A stretch of 64,000 bases of DNA from Amycolatopsis sp. GM8 (GCF_021653975.1 NZ_JAJKFK010000011.1:157048-221047), one strand, 5' to 3'. Counted from the stretch's first letter, positions 8,171 to 16,723 are shown. A program made the numbers and translations. The notes: generated by a model from the sequence alone, not told the origin.

Positions 8171-9589
8171 GTGCCGGAGAAGATCGACTACGACAGCAAG
8201 ATCCCCAACAACGTCAGCCTCGCCGACGACCGCCGGCTGCAGCGCGCGCTGGAGGGCTGGCAGCCGAAGTTCATGAACTGGTGGTCGGAAATGGGGCCGA
8301 CGCTGGAAACCCACGGCGTGTACCTGCGCACGGCGGTGAGCGTCGGCCGCGACGGCTGGGCGCATTTCGACCACGTCAACGTGCCGGACTACCGCTGGGG
8401 CATCTTCCTGGCCGAGCGCGACCCCGGCCGCACCATCGCGTTCGGCGAGCACAAGGGCGAACCGGCGTGGCAGCAGGTGCCCGGCGAATACCGCGCCGAC
8501 CTGCAGCGGCTGATCGTGATCCAGGGCGACACCGAACCGGCTTCGGTCGAGCAGCAGAAGCTGCTGGGCCTCACCGCGCCGTCACTGTACGACCTGCGGA
8601 ACCTGTTCCAGGTCAACGTCGAAGAGGGCCGCCACCTGTGGGCGATGGTGTACCTGCTGCACGCCTACTTCGGCCGCGAGGGCCGCGAGGAGGCGGAAGC
8701 GTTGCTGCACCGCAACTCCGGCAGCCCCGACGCGCCGCGCATCCTCGGCGCGTTCAACGAGGAGACCGCGGACTGGCTCGCGTTCTTCATGTTCACCTAC
8801 TTCACCGACCGCGACGGCAAGTACCAGCTGGGCACGCTCAAGGAAAGCGCTTTCGACCCGCTCTCGCGCACCTGCGAGTTCATGCTGAAGGAAGAGGCGC
8901 ACCACATGTTCGTCGGCACCACCGGGATCGACCGCGTGGTGCAGCGTAGCGCCGAGCTGATCCGCGAGCACGACACGATGGACATCGGCGCGCACGGCGG
9001 CATCCCGCTGGAGATCATCCAGCGCTACCTGAACTTCCACTACAGTGTCTCGCTCGACCTGTTCGGCAGCGAGACCTCGACGAACGCGGCGAACTACTAC
9101 ACCGCCGGGCTCAAGGGCCGCTGGCTGGAACCGCGCCGCCAGGACGACCACCGGCTGACCGACGACAGCGCCCAGCTGGCGCGGCCCCGCGACGACGGCA
9201 CCTGGGAAACCGCGGAACTCCAGAAGATCGTGCTACTCAACCTGGACCTGCGCGGCGAGTACATCGCCGACTGCGAGACCGGTGTCAAGCGGTGGAACAA
9301 GATTCTCGACGAAGCCGGCATCTCGTTCCGGTTCGCCCTGCCGCACCCTGGTTTCAACCGGTATGTCGGCATAAACTCCGGCCACCACATCACGCCGGAT
9401 GGGACGATCGTGGACGAACAGACCTGGCGGCGCGGCCGGAAGCACTGGCTGCCCAGCACCGAGGACCTCGCCTTCGTCCGCTCGCTCATGCGCCCGGTGT
9501 ACGAGCGCGGGAAGATCGCGAGCTGGGTCGCGCCGCCGCGCCAGGGGATCAACGGCAAGCCGTTCGATTACGAGTACGTGTACCTCTAG
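8171..9589 (+). CDS. boxB: Benzoyl-CoA 2,3-epoxidase oxygenase subunit (BoxB)
   Basis: A di-iron oxygenase that inserts one oxygen of O2 into benzoyl-CoA, giving 2,3-epoxybenzoyl-CoA. 472 residues from GTG. The di-iron Exx H pairs are visible: EEGRHLWAMVYLLHAYFG in the first half and LKEEAHHMFVGTTGIDRV in the second, each on a predicted helix. The C-terminus EYVYL is typical of the family. Known BoxB needs electrons from the flavoprotein BoxA, which is not encoded nearby, so a reductase must come from another locus. It lies between boxC and the CoA ligase in a tight operon. Confidence 0.95.
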   Translation: MPEKIDYDSKIPNNVSLADDRRLQRALEGWQPKFMNWWSEMGPTLETHGVYLRTAVSVGRDGWAHFDHVNVPDYRWGIFLAERDPGRTIAFGEHKGEPAWQQVPGEYRADLQRLIVIQGDTEPASVEQQKLLGLTAPSLYDLRNLFQVNVEEGRHLWAMVYLLHAYFGREGREEAEALLHRNSGSPDAPRILGAFNEETADWLAFFMFTYFTDRDGKYQLGTLKESAFDPLSRTCEFMLKEEAHHMFVGTTGIDRVVQRSAELIREHDTMDIGAHGGIPLEIIQRYLNFHYSVSLDLFGSETSTNAANYYTAGLKGRWLEPRRQDDHRLTDDSAQLARPRDDGTWETAELQKIVLLNLDLRGEYIADCETGVKRWNKILDEAGISFRFALPHPGFNRYVGINSGHHITPDGTIVDEQTWRRGRKHWLPSTEDLAFVRSLMRPVYERGKIASWVAPPRQGINGKPFDYEYVYL

Positions 9590-9601
9590 GAGGCGGGCGC
9601 C

Positions 9602-11164
9602 ATGGCGGGGTTCAACGCGGTGGATTACTTGCTGGACAGGCATTTACGCGACGGCGACGGCGGCCGGACCGCGGTCGTCGCCCCGTCCGGGACGCTCACC
9701 TACGCCGACCTCGCCGACGCGGTGCATCGCGTCGCGGGTGGCCTCACCGCGATCGGCGTGCGGCCCGAAGAGCGTGTGATGCTCTGCATGGTCGACGGGA
9801 TCGAGTTGCTCACGGGCATTCTCGGCGCGATGTACGCGGGCGCGGTGCCGGTGCCGGTGTCGACCATGGTCACCGGGGCGGAACTGGGCAAGGTGCTGGC
9901 CGACTCGCGCGCCCGGGTGCTGTGCGTGTCCACGGAGTTCACCGCTGCCGCCAAGGAAGCCCTGGAGCTGGCGCCGGAACTGAGGTCCGTGGTGCTCGAC
10001 CGGGCGAACCCGCTCGACTTTCCCGGCGTGGACACCCATGACTGGACCGAACTGTCCACATCGGACCCCGCGGCACCGTTCGATACGTGGGAGGACTCGC
10101 CCGCACTGTGGCTCTACACCTCGGGCACGACGGGCGAGCCCAAGGGGGCGATGCACCGGCACGCCAGCATTCGCGCGGTGTGCGAGACGTACGCGCGGAA
10201 CGTGCTCGGTATTCGGGACGGCGACAAGTGTTTCTCGGTCGCGAAGCTGTTCTTCGCTTACGGCATCGGGAATTCCGCGTTCTTCCCGTTCTCGGTCGGC
10301 GCGTGCACGGTGCTCGAACCGGGCCGGCCGTCACCGCGACTCGTCGCGGACCGGGTCCGCGCGGAACGCCCCACACTGTTCTTCGGGGTACCGACGTTCT
10401 ATTCGGCCCTGCTCGCCAGCGACATCCCGGACGACTCGTTTTTGTCGGTACGCCAAGCGGTTTCCGCGGGCGAGTCGTTGCCCGCGGTGCTGTTCGAACG
10501 GTTCCGGGACCGCTTCGGCGTCGAGATCCTCGACGGTATCGGGTCCACCGAGGCGTTGCACATCTTTCTGTCGAACCGGCCGGGCGCGGTGGTGCCCGGC
10601 ACCACCGGCGTCGCCGTGCCCGGGTACGACGTCGAAATCCGTGACACCGCGGGAGCGCCGATCGAAGCCACCGGGGAACCGGGCGAACTGTTCGTGCGCG
10701 GGCCGTCCACGGCGTTCGGCTACTGGAGCCGGTACGAGACGTCGAAGCGCGTGTTCCAAGGGGAGTGGCTGCGTACCGGGGACAGCTACGTCCGCAATCC
10801 GGACGGCACCTTCACCTGCCTCGGCCGGTTCAACGACATGCTGAAGGCGGGCGGGATCTGGGTGTCACCGTCCGAAGTGGAGCAACGGCTGCTGCAACAT
10901 CCCGACGTGGCCGAGGTTGCCGTGGTCGCCGCACCCGACGAGGACGGGATCGAGAAACCCGTCGCGTGTGTGGTGCCGGCGGCCGGGCACACTGTGGACC
11001 CGGACGTGCTGATCGAGTTCTGCCGGGAGGGGCTGGCCTCGTTCAAACGGCCGCGTGCGGTCGTCGTGGTCGCGGAACTGCCGAAGACCGCGACCGGCAA
11101 GATCCGCCGCAATGTCATCCGCGAGCAGGTCCGGGGCTCGCTGCGGCCGGGGGCGCTCGCGTGA
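9602..11164 (+). CDS. bclA: Benzoate-CoA ligase family protein
   Basis: An acyl-adenylate-forming enzyme that activates benzoate, or a similar aromatic acid, with ATP and CoA to feed BoxB. 520 residues. The AMP-binding P-loop YTSGTTGEPKGAMHRHASI lies near residue 177, the adenylate-binding DGIGSTEALHIFLSN follows, then YWSRYETSKRVFQGEWLRTGD, and the C-terminal catalytic lysine is in KTATGKIRRN. The SD GGAGG sits directly before ATG 9602. Benzoate-CoA ligase identity rests on close family resemblance (EALHIFLSNRPG) and on the neighbouring boxBC. Hydroxybenzoate or anthranilate ligase is the main alternative. Confidence 0.9.
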   Translation: MAGFNAVDYLLDRHLRDGDGGRTAVVAPSGTLTYADLADAVHRVAGGLTAIGVRPEERVMLCMVDGIELLTGILGAMYAGAVPVPVSTMVTGAELGKVLADSRARVLCVSTEFTAAAKEALELAPELRSVVLDRANPLDFPGVDTHDWTELSTSDPAAPFDTWEDSPALWLYTSGTTGEPKGAMHRHASIRAVCETYARNVLGIRDGDKCFSVAKLFFAYGIGNSAFFPFSVGACTVLEPGRPSPRLVADRVRAERPTLFFGVPTFYSALLASDIPDDSFLSVRQAVSAGESLPAVLFERFRDRFGVEILDGIGSTEALHIFLSNRPGAVVPGTTGVAVPGYDVEIRDTAGAPIEATGEPGELFVRGPSTAFGYWSRYETSKRVFQGEWLRTGDSYVRNPDGTFTCLGRFNDMLKAGGIWVSPSEVEQRLLQHPDVAEVAVVAAPDEDGIEKPVACVVPAAGHTVDPDVLIEFCREGLASFKRPRAVVVVAELPKTATGKIRRNVIREQVRGSLRPGALA

Positions 11165-12018
11165 TCGACGGCAGGACGGTCGTCGACGCGCATGTGCACG
11201 CGCCGCGGCTGAGCACGCTCAAACCGGCCTGGCTGGAATGGGCGGAGCAGTTCTCCGGGCCTCACGACTGGCGGTCGGCCTACGACGCGAACGGCGATCC
11301 GGTGCCGGCGGCGCTCGACGCGTTGTTCGAGGCCGAGGGCGTCGACCGGGTCCTGCTGTTCAGCGAGTACAGCCCGCGCGCGACCGGTATCCAGCCGATC
11401 GAGGACAACCTGCCGCTGGTGCGGCACAATCCCGACCGGTTCCGGCTGGTCGCGAACGTCAACCCGCACCTGCATCATCCTGTTGCGGCGGAGGTCGAGC
11501 GGCAGCTGGATCTCGGCGCGGTGGCGCTGAAGATCCACCCGGTGCACGGTGCGTTCTCGCCGGCGGACAAGGAGTTGTACGCCGCGTACCACGTGTGCGC
11601 CGAACGCGGTGTGCCGGTGATCCTGCATTCGGGGACCAGCAGTTTTCCCGGTGCGCGCGCGAGTTTCGGCAACCCGGAGTTGTGGTCGGACCTCGTGGAG
11701 GACTTCCCGGCGGTGAACTTCGTGTTCGCGCACGGTGGCCGCGGCTGGTGGTACGACGTCGCCGCGTTCATGGCGCTGGCCAGGGAAAACGTCTGGCTGG
11801 ACCTGGCCGGGCTACCACCGAAAAAGCTACCCGAGTACTACGCGCGGTTCGACTTTCCCCGCCTGGCTGGAAAGTTCGTCTTCGGCACGGACTGGCCCGG
11901 CGTCCCGGGCACGGCCCGCAACGTTCGCGCACTGTCCACACTGGACCTGCCGGAGGGCGTACTGACCGACATCCTGTCCGGCAACGCGGCGAAACTCTTT
12001 CCGGGGTTGGGGATCTAG
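11161..12018 (+). CDS. Amidohydrolase-2 / ACMSD-like metal-dependent hydrolase
   Basis: Begins with GTG at 11161, overlapping the ligase stop in GTGA, so it is translationally coupled and is part of the box operon. 285 residues of the amidohydrolase-2 TIM barrel. The metal-binding VDAHVHAPR is at the N-terminus, followed by ALKIHPVHGAF, VILHSGTS, FVFAHGGRGWW and FGTDWPGVPG, which hold the conserved His and Asp ligands. Members decarboxylate or hydrolyse ring-cleavage products. This is not a standard box-pathway enzyme. It may act on a side product or on the aromatic substrate before or after CoA ligation, which is inference from context only. Confidence 0.8.
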   Translation: MIDGRTVVDAHVHAPRLSTLKPAWLEWAEQFSGPHDWRSAYDANGDPVPAALDALFEAEGVDRVLLFSEYSPRATGIQPIEDNLPLVRHNPDRFRLVANVNPHLHHPVAAEVERQLDLGAVALKIHPVHGAFSPADKELYAAYHVCAERGVPVILHSGTSSFPGARASFGNPELWSDLVEDFPAVNFVFAHGGRGWWYDVAAFMALARENVWLDLAGLPPKKLPEYYARFDFPRLAGKFVFGTDWPGVPGTARNVRALSTLDLPEGVLTDILSGNAAKLFPGLGI

Positions 12019-12209
12019 CGCCAATTGTCACGGACACCTTCGCGTGCTTCGCCGGCGTTCTCCGTGGCGAGGGTCGAGACATCGAGCCGTCGCCGTGCTA
12101 GGTCAACGTGGCGGCGGTGGCTGGTGGAGGGCCCCGAGAGCGCCCGGTCACCACCCACTTCGCTGAGTACTTCGTCAGGCTCACCGACGAGACCGGGACA
12201 GCCGTAAGT

Positions 12210-12243
12210 CGCACCTTCGCCGACAGGCTGCGGCGAAGGTGCG
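12210..12243. terminator. 13-bp perfect hairpin after the box operon
   Basis: CGCACCTTCGCCG (12210-12222) and its exact complement (12231-12243) flank an 8-nt loop. No U-run follows on either strand. It sits in the 333-bp gap (12019-12351) between the amidohydrolase and the convergent VOC gene. I see nothing else in that gap that looks like a gene: the small open frames have no RBS or coding bias. Confidence 0.5.
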
Positions 12244-12351
12244 CCATCGACCGGGCCGGCAGCTCGTCCATTTCGAGAACCCGTAACGGGCAACCGGCCT
12301 GAGGAGTGGTCCCGGTGGTCGACCGTCTCGGGTCGCCCCAGGTTTGGGGTT

Positions 12352-12732
12352 TTAGCCTCCTTGGTGCAAGCAGAGGTAGTTGCCCTCGGAGTCGGTCAAC
12401 CAGGCGGCCTTCTCGTTGCCGAGCGTGGCGATGTGGCCGACCGTGCGCAGGTCGTCCGAGTCGTAGTCGAGGAACCGGGCGCCGCGCCCCTCCAGCTCGC
12501 GGATCTCCGCCGCGATGTCGGCGACTTCGAAGCTCAGCGCGGTGTTCTCGCTCGGCCGGGCGTCGGGCAGTACCCGGAGCCCGATCGCGTTGCCGCCGCC
12601 CACTTCGAAGTGGCGGGTCCCGTCCGGGCCGGTGGGCGCCTCGTGCAGGCCCAGCGTGTCGGCGTAGAAGTGGCCCGCGCGCTCGGCGTCTTGCACCGGG
12701 ACGAAGACGATGACCTGGGATTTCGTGAGCAT
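12352..12732 (-). CDS. VOC (glyoxalase/bleomycin-resistance-like) protein
   Basis: 126 residues with the two beta-alpha-beta-beta-beta halves of the vicinal oxygen chelate fold: SQVIVFVPVQDAERAGHFYADTLGLHE at the start and IATLGNEKAAWLTDSEGNYLCLHQ at the end. Such small proteins act as dimers in metal-dependent isomerisation, thiol addition or drug binding. The substrate is unknown. An SD-like GAGGAGGC lies just ahead of ATG 12732. The same-strand MarR gene ends 71 bases upstream, so the two may be co-expressed. Confidence 0.85.
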   Translation of the reverse strand: MLTKSQVIVFVPVQDAERAGHFYADTLGLHEAPTGPDGTRHFEVGGGNAIGLRVLPDARPSENTALSFEVADIAAEIRELEGRGARFLDYDSDDLRTVGHIATLGNEKAAWLTDSEGNYLCLHQGG

Positions 12733-12803
12733 GGCTGCCTCCTCACCAGAGCGATCTCATAATCGTGCGCCTGCAAGGAAAAGGAGGCAATTCCGTCAGC
12801 CGA

Positions 12804-13247
12804 CTACTCTGCGTTGACAGACCGCAGCGTGCGCATCGCCTCGGCCAGGGCCTTCGACGCGTCGGGGCCCAGCGGCTCCAGCACCCGGTGCCGGAGGATT
12901 TCCGCGCACGTCCGGCGAGCCCGCTCGGCCACGCTCTTGCCGTGCTCGCTCAGGCAGGCATAGGTGACCCGCCGATCGTCCCGGCTCGGCCGGCGCACGA
13001 TCAGGCCCGCCGCCTCCAGCCGGTCCGCGACCTTGGTGAACCCTCCGCTGGACAGCGCCGCTTCCTTGGCCAGCCGCGTCATCGGCATCTGGTACCCGGG
13101 CGTGCGGACGAGCCGGAGCAGAATGTCGAACTGTGCGGGCGCGAGCCCGAACCGCTGCTCGATCTCAGCCATGACCTTGTCCTGGGTGGCCAGGTACCCC
13201 TCGATGACCAGGCCCCACCACGTCACGATCTCGTCGTCATCTGCCAC
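12804..13247 (-). CDS. MarR-family transcriptional regulator
   Basis: 147 residues with the MarR winged helix: dimer helix at the N-terminus, then LAPAQFDILLRLVRTPGYQMPMTRLAKEAALSSGGFTKVADRLEAAGLIVRRPSRDDRRVTY-type recognition helix and wing (PSRDDRR is the classic wing motif). Dimeric MarR repressors usually release DNA on binding phenolics or on thiol oxidation. It is divergent from a ring-cleaving dioxygenase, an arrangement like MhqR with MhqO, and a near-palindrome at 13283-13300 lies between them. Probable self- and neighbour-repressor. Confidence 0.88.
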   Translation of the reverse strand: MADDDEIVTWWGLVIEGYLATQDKVMAEIEQRFGLAPAQFDILLRLVRTPGYQMPMTRLAKEAALSSGGFTKVADRLEAAGLIVRRPSRDDRRVTYACLSEHGKSVAERARRTCAEILRHRVLEPLGPDASKALAEAMRTLRSVNAE

Positions 13248-13282
13248 GCAAGCAGTATAAGCAGACGTATTTCGCCGGAATA

Positions 13283-13300
13283 TATCTTGCTAGCGAGAGG
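13283..13300. promoter_or_regulatory. MarR operator candidate
   Basis: TATCTTGCTAGCGAGAGG is an imperfect palindrome with core GCTAGC and outer half-sites TATCTTG / CGAGAGG. It resembles the TATCTCGA-type operators of quinone- and phenol-responsive MarR proteins. It lies midway between the divergent MarR and dioxygenase genes. Assignment is by position and symmetry. Confidence 0.45.
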
Positions 13301-13360
13301 TTCTGCCGATAGAGGTTTTGGCGATAGATTCTGTCCGGCACGCCTCTCGAAGGAGGACTG

Positions 13361-14323
13361 ATGTCCATCAAGACGACCGGCCTGCACCATGTCACCGCGA
13401 TCGGCGGTGATCCACAGCGCAACGCCGACTTCTATCTCCGCACGCTTGGCCTGCGGCTCGTCAAGACCACGGTGAACTTCGACGACCCAGGCACCTACCA
13501 CCTGTACTACGGCGACGCGTCCGGCAAGCCGGGCTCGCTGATGACGTTCTTCCCGTCGCGCGACGCGCCCAGCGGCCGCCGCGGCAACGGGCAGGCAACC
13601 ACGACCGCGTTCTCCGTCCCGGCCGCGTCGATCGGCTGGTGGCGTGACCACCTCGCCGGAGCCGGTATCACCACCGGCCGCATCGCCAGCCGCGACGGCG
13701 AGGACGTACTCACCTTCGACGACCCGGACGGCCTGCAGATCGCGCTCGTCGCGCACCCGCAGGGCGACCCGCGCGACCCCTGGGACAACGGGCACGTCCC
13801 GGCCGAGCACGCGATCCGCGGGCTGCACTCGGTGACCCTGTCGGTGGCGGAGGAGGAGGCGACCGCGGACATGTTCCGGGACCTCGGCCTGACCTTCACC
13901 AGCCAGGACTCCAACCGGCTGCGCTTCAGTGCCGGCGATGGCGGACCGGGCGCGATGGTCGACGTCCTGGTCACGCCGGATGCCCCGCGCGGTCTAGTCG
14001 CGGCCGGCACCGTGCACCACGTCGCCTGGCGCGCGCCGGATGAGGAGACGCAGGTGTCGTGGCGGGCGGAACTGGTCGACAGTGGGGTGAACGTGACCTC
14101 GATCCTCGACCGCCAGTACTTCCGCTCGATCTACTTCCGCGAGCCGGGCGGCACCCTGCTCGAAGTGGCGACCGACCAACCGGGCTTCGCGATCGACGAG
14201 CCGCTGCTGGAACTCGGCCGTGCGCTCAAGCTACCCCCATGGCTCGAACCGGACCGCGAGCAGATCGAGCAGGCACTGCCCAAGCTGAACCTGCCCAGCG
14301 AGAACAACCCGGATCGCGAGTAG
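13361..14323 (+). CDS. Ring-cleaving dioxygenase of the VOC superfamily (MhqO-like)
   Basis: 320 residues with two VOC modules, resembling hydroquinone-cleaving dioxygenases of the MhqO/LinE-like group: TGLHHVTAIGGDPQRNADFYLRTLGLRLVKT, then GLHSVTLSVAEEEATADMFRDLGL and a second HHVAW metal-ligand region (VHHVAWRAPDEETQ). These Fe(II) enzymes open phenolic rings or detoxify quinones. SD AAGGAGG precedes ATG. The natural C-terminus for the family is near DREQIEQALP. Here the frame goes on through the first unit of a 60-bp repeat and stops at TAG 14321. It is divergent from a MarR regulator. Confidence 0.88.
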   Translation: MSIKTTGLHHVTAIGGDPQRNADFYLRTLGLRLVKTTVNFDDPGTYHLYYGDASGKPGSLMTFFPSRDAPSGRRGNGQATTTAFSVPAASIGWWRDHLAGAGITTGRIASRDGEDVLTFDDPDGLQIALVAHPQGDPRDPWDNGHVPAEHAIRGLHSVTLSVAEEEATADMFRDLGLTFTSQDSNRLRFSAGDGGPGAMVDVLVTPDAPRGLVAAGTVHHVAWRAPDEETQVSWRAELVDSGVNVTSILDRQYFRSIYFREPGGTLLEVATDQPGFAIDEPLLELGRALKLPPWLEPDREQIEQALPKLNLPSENNPDRE

Positions 14324-14563
14324 GCCGAGCGCACACTGCCCAAGCTGAACCCGCCCGGCGAGAACGACTCGGATCGTGAGTAGGTCGAGCAGCCGCTGCC
14401 GATGCTGAACCTGCCCAGCGGGAACAACCCGGATCGCGAGTAGGTCGAGCGCTCGCTGTCGATGCTGAACTTGCCCAGCGAGCACAGCCCGGATCGCAAG
14501 TAGATGGAGCGGGCGCTGCCGAAGCTGAACCTGCCCAGCGAGCACAACCCGGACCTGGCGTGA
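14261..14563 (+). repeat. Five-unit 60-bp tandem repeat with in-frame TAG codons
   Basis: Five units with an exact 60-bp period and no indels start at 14261, 14321, 14381, 14441 and 14501. Unit 1 lies inside the dioxygenase gene and starts with CAG (Gln). Units 2-5 start with TAG at the same place. The frame after each TAG is open and encodes variants of a 20-residue peptide with core LPxLNxP, ending at TGA 14561. Most differences between units change the amino acid, which argues against protein-level constraint beyond the first TAG. Read-through is possible but not shown. Confidence 0.95.
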
Positions 14564-14721
14564 CCCCTTCGCGTCGGTGCTGCCGGCCCCCGCCCCTCGC
14601 GTTCACGGCTCCGGTCCGGCGCCCGCGTGGCGCGGACCTGACGACACATCGTCATCTCACCAGTCTCATGATCACCCGGGAGGCGGTCGAGGTGGCGAAA
14701 GCCTGGTTCTAGGGTGGGTCC

Positions 14722-14805
14722 ATGGGCACGGATCCGCACCTCGCTGGATGGTCCACATTGGACATTCACGGGCTGGTGATCGCGGTCGGCGGGCGCCTGC
14801 CGTGA
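14722..14805 (+). CDS. Possible 27-aa upstream ORF
   Basis: ATG 14722 opens a 27-codon frame whose TGA (14803-14805) overlaps the GTG start of the methyltransferase in GTGA, the layout of translational coupling. A GGGTGGGTC stretch lies in front, only a weak SD. The peptide has no recognised motif and could be a leader peptide or a gene remnant. The region 14564-14721 before it shows no other gene or clear signal. Confidence 0.3.
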   Translation: MGTDPHLAGWSTLDIHGLVIAVGGRLP

Positions 14806-15608
14806 CCGCCGTCGAGCACTGGGGCGAGGAGCTGGCCGGCTGGGCGATCCCGCCGGAAATCCTTGCGCGGGCGGAAGAATCGCCGTGGGGGGTGTCCCGG
14901 AACGTGTTCGTCCGCCGGGCGGACCGGCAGCTCGGCACGCCGTCCACGCCGACACACCAGGCCGTGCTCGACTACGGCGGCACGGTGCTGGACGTCGGCG
15001 CGGGAGCCGGCGCGGCGAGCCTGCCGTGCGCGCGGGCGATCACCCACGTCACCGCGATCGACACGAATATCAAGCTGCTCGCCGAGTTCGCCGTGCGAGC
15101 CGCGGCGCTTTCCTTGCCATACCGCACGATCGAAGGTCATTGGCCGGACGCGGCGAACGAAGTCGGCTTCGTCGATGTCGCCGTCTGTGCCAACGTTCTC
15201 TACAACGTGCCGGACCTGTCGCCGTTCGTCGAGGCGCTCGGGCGGCACGCGCGGCGGGTCGTCCTGGAGCTGACCGAGTCCCATCCGCTGACCGCGATGA
15301 ACGACCTCTGGAAGCGCTTTCACAACCTCGACCGCCCGCACGGGCCGACCGCGGACGACGCCGTGATCGCGTTGCGGGAGCTGGGGGTCGAGCCGGAAGT
15401 GGTGCGCTGGCAACAACCTTCGGCACCGGTCCCGTTCGACGAGCTGGTCGCGGTCACTCGCCGTCGCCTCTGCCTGGGCGCCGACCGCACCGAGGAGCTG
15501 GCCGCCGCACTGGCGGGGGGCCGATCGGGTACACGACGCATGATCACATTGGTCTGGTCACCCGATCGGACGGCGGAACCCAGCAAAACGCCGCCGACCG
15601 GGCGATAA
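14802..15608 (+). CDS. Class I SAM-dependent methyltransferase
   Basis: 268 residues from GTG 14802. Motif I is GGTVLDVGAGAGAASLPCA, followed by the acidic strand-2 end VTAIDTN and motif post-I FVDVAVCANVLYNVPDLSPFVEAL, the standard SAM-binding Rossmann order. The second half (MNDLWKRFHNLDRPHGPTADDAV) is typical of a group of actinobacterial methyltransferases without an assigned substrate. The longer upstream open frame (to 14577) lacks coding character and crosses the end of the repeat spacer, so the GTG overlapped by the small ORF is preferred. Confidence 0.8.
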   Translation: MTAVEHWGEELAGWAIPPEILARAEESPWGVSRNVFVRRADRQLGTPSTPTHQAVLDYGGTVLDVGAGAGAASLPCARAITHVTAIDTNIKLLAEFAVRAAALSLPYRTIEGHWPDAANEVGFVDVAVCANVLYNVPDLSPFVEALGRHARRVVLELTESHPLTAMNDLWKRFHNLDRPHGPTADDAVIALRELGVEPEVVRWQQPSAPVPFDELVAVTRRRLCLGADRTEELAAALAGGRSGTRRMITLVWSPDRTAEPSKTPPTGR

Positions 15609-15615
15609 TCCGCAT

Positions 15616-15966
15616 ATGACCCACGCTCAGGACAACGAGCCGACCACCCAGGCTCTTCCGGAAACCGCTGCCCCGGCGACACCGACCGGTCCGGCGAAGA
15701 TCAAGCGGACTCGGGTCAGCGGCACCTGGGTGGCGGTGATCGTCGCTCTCATCGTTCTCGTCTTCCTGCTCATCTTCATCCTGCAGAACCTCGGCGACGC
15801 CACCGTGCAGTTCCTCGGGATGAGCGCCGGCCTGCCGCTCGGCGTCGCGATGCTGCTCTCCGCCATCGGCGGCGCGCTGCTGGTCGCGCTCGTCGGCGGC
15901 GCCCGGATCGCCCAGCTGCGCCGCGCGACCAGGCGGGCGCACAAGGCGCTCCAGTCGGAAAGCTAA
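15616..15966 (+). CDS. LapA-domain (DUF1049) small membrane protein
   Basis: 116 residues. A charged, Pro/Thr-rich cytoplasmic N-terminus is followed by two transmembrane helices (about 36-58 WVAVIVALIVLVFLLIFILQ and 71-96 LPLGVAMLLSAIGGALLVAL), with the NLGDATVQFLG link characteristic of the LapA / DUF1049 family and a basic tail. Related proteins help lipopolysaccharide or envelope assembly in other bacteria. The role in actinobacteria is unknown. It ends 10 bases before the next gene, a likely operon partner. Confidence 0.8.
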   Translation: MTHAQDNEPTTQALPETAAPATPTGPAKIKRTRVSGTWVAVIVALIVLVFLLIFILQNLGDATVQFLGMSAGLPLGVAMLLSAIGGALLVALVGGARIAQLRRATRRAHKALQSES

Positions 15967-15976
15967 TCTCTGGTCT

Positions 15977-16723
15977 GTGACCAGCGAAGACTTGCCCGTA
16001 TCCGCCGCGGACGGTTCCCTGCTGCACCGGGCCGGACGGTTCGCCGGCTGGGCCGCGCGCACCGGTGTGTCGCTCGGCCGCCGCCTGCCGGGCGTGGACA
16101 ACGCGACCGAGAGCCTGCGGCTCGTGGAGCGCCAGGTGTTCTCCACCCTGCGCAAACGCCTCGACGAGGTCGACGATCCCTACGTGGTCGCGTTGAGCGC
16201 CGCGTCCAGTGGCGGTGAGCCCGCCGGTCAGCTCGTGGTCACCCCCGAGCCGTTGCGCGCGGCGATGAAGGAACTGCTCGACCGGTCCGTCACCTTCGAT
16301 CGCGACCGGGCGCGCGAATACCTGTACGCGACCGTGCTGCGCCAGCTGACCCCGGACGAGGCCCGCATCCTCTCGGTGCTGTCGAACGGCAGTCCCGCTT
16401 ATCCCGCGGTCGACGTCGTGGCCAGGGGGGAGCGAATTCTGCTGCGCAACGCTTCTACTGTCGGTAGCACGGCGGGCGTGACCCTGCTCGACGAGGTGCC
16501 CAGCTACCTGACCCGGCTGGCCGGGCTCGGGCTGATCGACATCACCGCCGCCGAGGCCGCGCTGAGCTCGCAGTACGAGATCCTGGCGACCGACGAGCTG
16601 GTCCGCGCGGCGAGCGCCACGGCGAAACGGGTCCGGCTGGTCCGTCACACAGTGCGAGTGTCGCGGTTCGGCACTCGCTTCTGGGCGGTATGTGATCCAG
16701 AAGTTCGGACTCGCGTGTTGTGA
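15977..16723 (+). CDS. Abi-alpha / DUF4393-like protein
   Basis: 248 residues from GTG. The N-terminal half is helical (AGRFAGWAARTGVSLGRRLPG, then LRLVERQVFSTLRKRLDEV). The second half carries LTPDEARILSVLSNGSPAYP and VPSYLTRLAGLGLIDI, resembling the Abi-alpha (DUF4393) family, where a winged-helix-like segment follows. Some Abi-alpha proteins were tied to abortive phage infection in Firmicutes. In actinobacteria the family is widespread and a defence role is not established. No other defence gene lies next to it, so I do not claim one here. Confidence 0.55.
   Translation: MTSEDLPVSAADGSLLHRAGRFAGWAARTGVSLGRRLPGVDNATESLRLVERQVFSTLRKRLDEVDDPYVVALSAASSGGEPAGQLVVTPEPLRAAMKELLDRSVTFDRDRAREYLYATVLRQLTPDEARILSVLSNGSPAYPAVDVVARGERILLRNASTVGSTAGVTLLDEVPSYLTRLAGLGLIDITAAEAALSSQYEILATDELVRAASATAKRVRLVRHTVRVSRFGTRFWAVCDPEVRTRVL

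Noticed and set aside
12025..12302. Small open frames in the gap after the amidohydrolase
   Set aside because: No SD and no recognised motif, and the region holds a hairpin that fits a terminator better.
15977..16723. Abi-alpha-like protein as part of a phage-defence island
   Set aside because: No restriction, TA, CRISPR or retron genes lie next to it. The neighbours are LapA-like and ectoine genes, so a defence reading is not supported.
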